The position numbers were made by a program, and so were the translations under genes. Below the pieces are notes generated by a model. It did no database searches. It was given only the letters and a program-made list of their open reading frames with translations, and was not told the origin of the DNA. Positions 31,371 to 31,509 of a stretch of DNA of 31,509 bases are shown here, in pieces; position 1 is the first letter of the stretch, and each line of letters begins with the position of its first letter. This DNA is from RGIG5612 sp045599965 (GTDB lineage: Bacteria > Bacillota > Clostridia > Lachnospirales > Lachnospiraceae), in assembly GCA_045599965.1 (NCBI GenBank), contig JAZRXA010000033.1:1-31509 (forward strand). The letters are read 5' to 3'.

Positions 31371-31475
31371 CGCGAAGCTAGCGGTGCCAGCGCTAAAGAT
31401 GGGCGCGCACCTTGCTTCGCTACTTACGGTGGCTGACTTTGAATGACAGTACATGTTCTTTCGAGCGCCACCTTA
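31371..31475. other. GC-rich foldable island of unknown nature (window edge)
   Basis: 56 of the 100 bases at 31371-31470 are G or C, against 31 of 100 at 31201-31300. Stems are GCGAAGC (31372-31378) / GCTTCGC (31414-31420) with an inner GGTGC/GCACC pair (31383-31387 / 31407-31411), and GGTGGC (31428-31433) / GCCACC (31467-31472). No convincing gene is seen: the only plus-strand frame through it, from ATG 31365, has 23 codons. A structured RNA, or the end of a mobile or repeated element, fits better. The whole stretch 31092-31509 holds no other gene. Confidence 0.55.
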
Positions 31476-31509
31476 GTTTATAAATTTTAAAAAAATATTT
31501 TTACCGAAA

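Noticed and set aside
31365..31436. A 23-codon plus-strand frame across the GC-rich island
   Set aside because: No clear ribosome-binding site, no known relative, and the inverted repeats explain the base composition better than coding.
31252..31475. The right-end repeats as a CRISPR array or an integron attC site
   Set aside because: There are not several equal repeats with spacers, and the R-box ends (RYYYAAC / GTTRRRY) expected of attC are not seen.

Overview
The window looks like chromosomal DNA of a low-GC, Gram-positive anaerobe, most likely a member of the Clostridia (Lachnospiraceae or a relative). The reasons are a PolC-type replicase, the MEP isoprenoid genes dxr and ispG, the Firmicute order rimP-nusA-ylxQ-infB-rbfA-nrnA-truB-ribF, an NPxTG-type sortase signal, and a dockerin-bearing peptidoglycan hydrolase. 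The family assignment is an inference; no 16S gene is present.

Layout. 3-1412: the C-terminal part of a TetR-like regulator and a membrane-anchored polysaccharide deacetylase. 1470-11622: a housekeeping run pyrH-frr-uppS-cdsA-dxr-rseP-ispG-polC (UMP kinase, ribosome recycling, undecaprenyl and phospholipid precursors, isoprenoid synthesis, site-2 protease, replicase). 11684-14164: an operon-like set of ferredoxin-nitroreductase, metallophosphoesterase and an orphan DNA methyltransferase. 14235-15100: a lipoprotein and a convergent small membrane protein, different in codon use from their neighbours. 15362-17452: a sortase-anchored surface protein behind a promoter whose spacer holds a run of eight G. 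17554-17625: tRNA-Glu(CTC) on the minus strand. 17799-25801: rimP-nusA-ylxQ-infB-rbfA-nrnA-truB-ribF, where ylxR/rnpM is missing. 25808-28098: an EamA transporter, an HTH-only LysR-like protein with a second G8 run in its leader, a 70-residue membrane protein and a cytidylate-kinase-like protein. 28276-31091: a secreted SH3-glucosaminidase-dockerin protein directly followed by a membrane-anchored ectodomain protein. 31092-31509: no gene, but a strong terminator, a nested inverted-repeat element and a GC-rich foldable island running to the window edge.

The most notable points are these. (1) A 1214-residue PolC in which the 3'-5' exonuclease normally embedded in the PHP domain is replaced by a linker of about 45 residues. 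(2) Two G8 tracts in regulatory positions, one inside a -35/-10 spacer of a surface-protein gene and one next to the start of a putative regulator; both are typical places for slipped-strand phase variation. (3) Unexplained structured DNA/RNA at the right end. (4) Sharp changes of codon use near 5.6-5.8 kb and at about 14.2-15.1 kb, which suggest mosaic ancestry.

Within the housekeeping blocks most genes overlap or nearly touch (TAATG, ATGA and 1-40 bp gaps), so they are probably co-transcribed and translationally coupled. Recognisable promoters sit before the nitroreductase, the surface protein, rimP, the HTH-only protein, the 70-residue protein and the dockerin protein.
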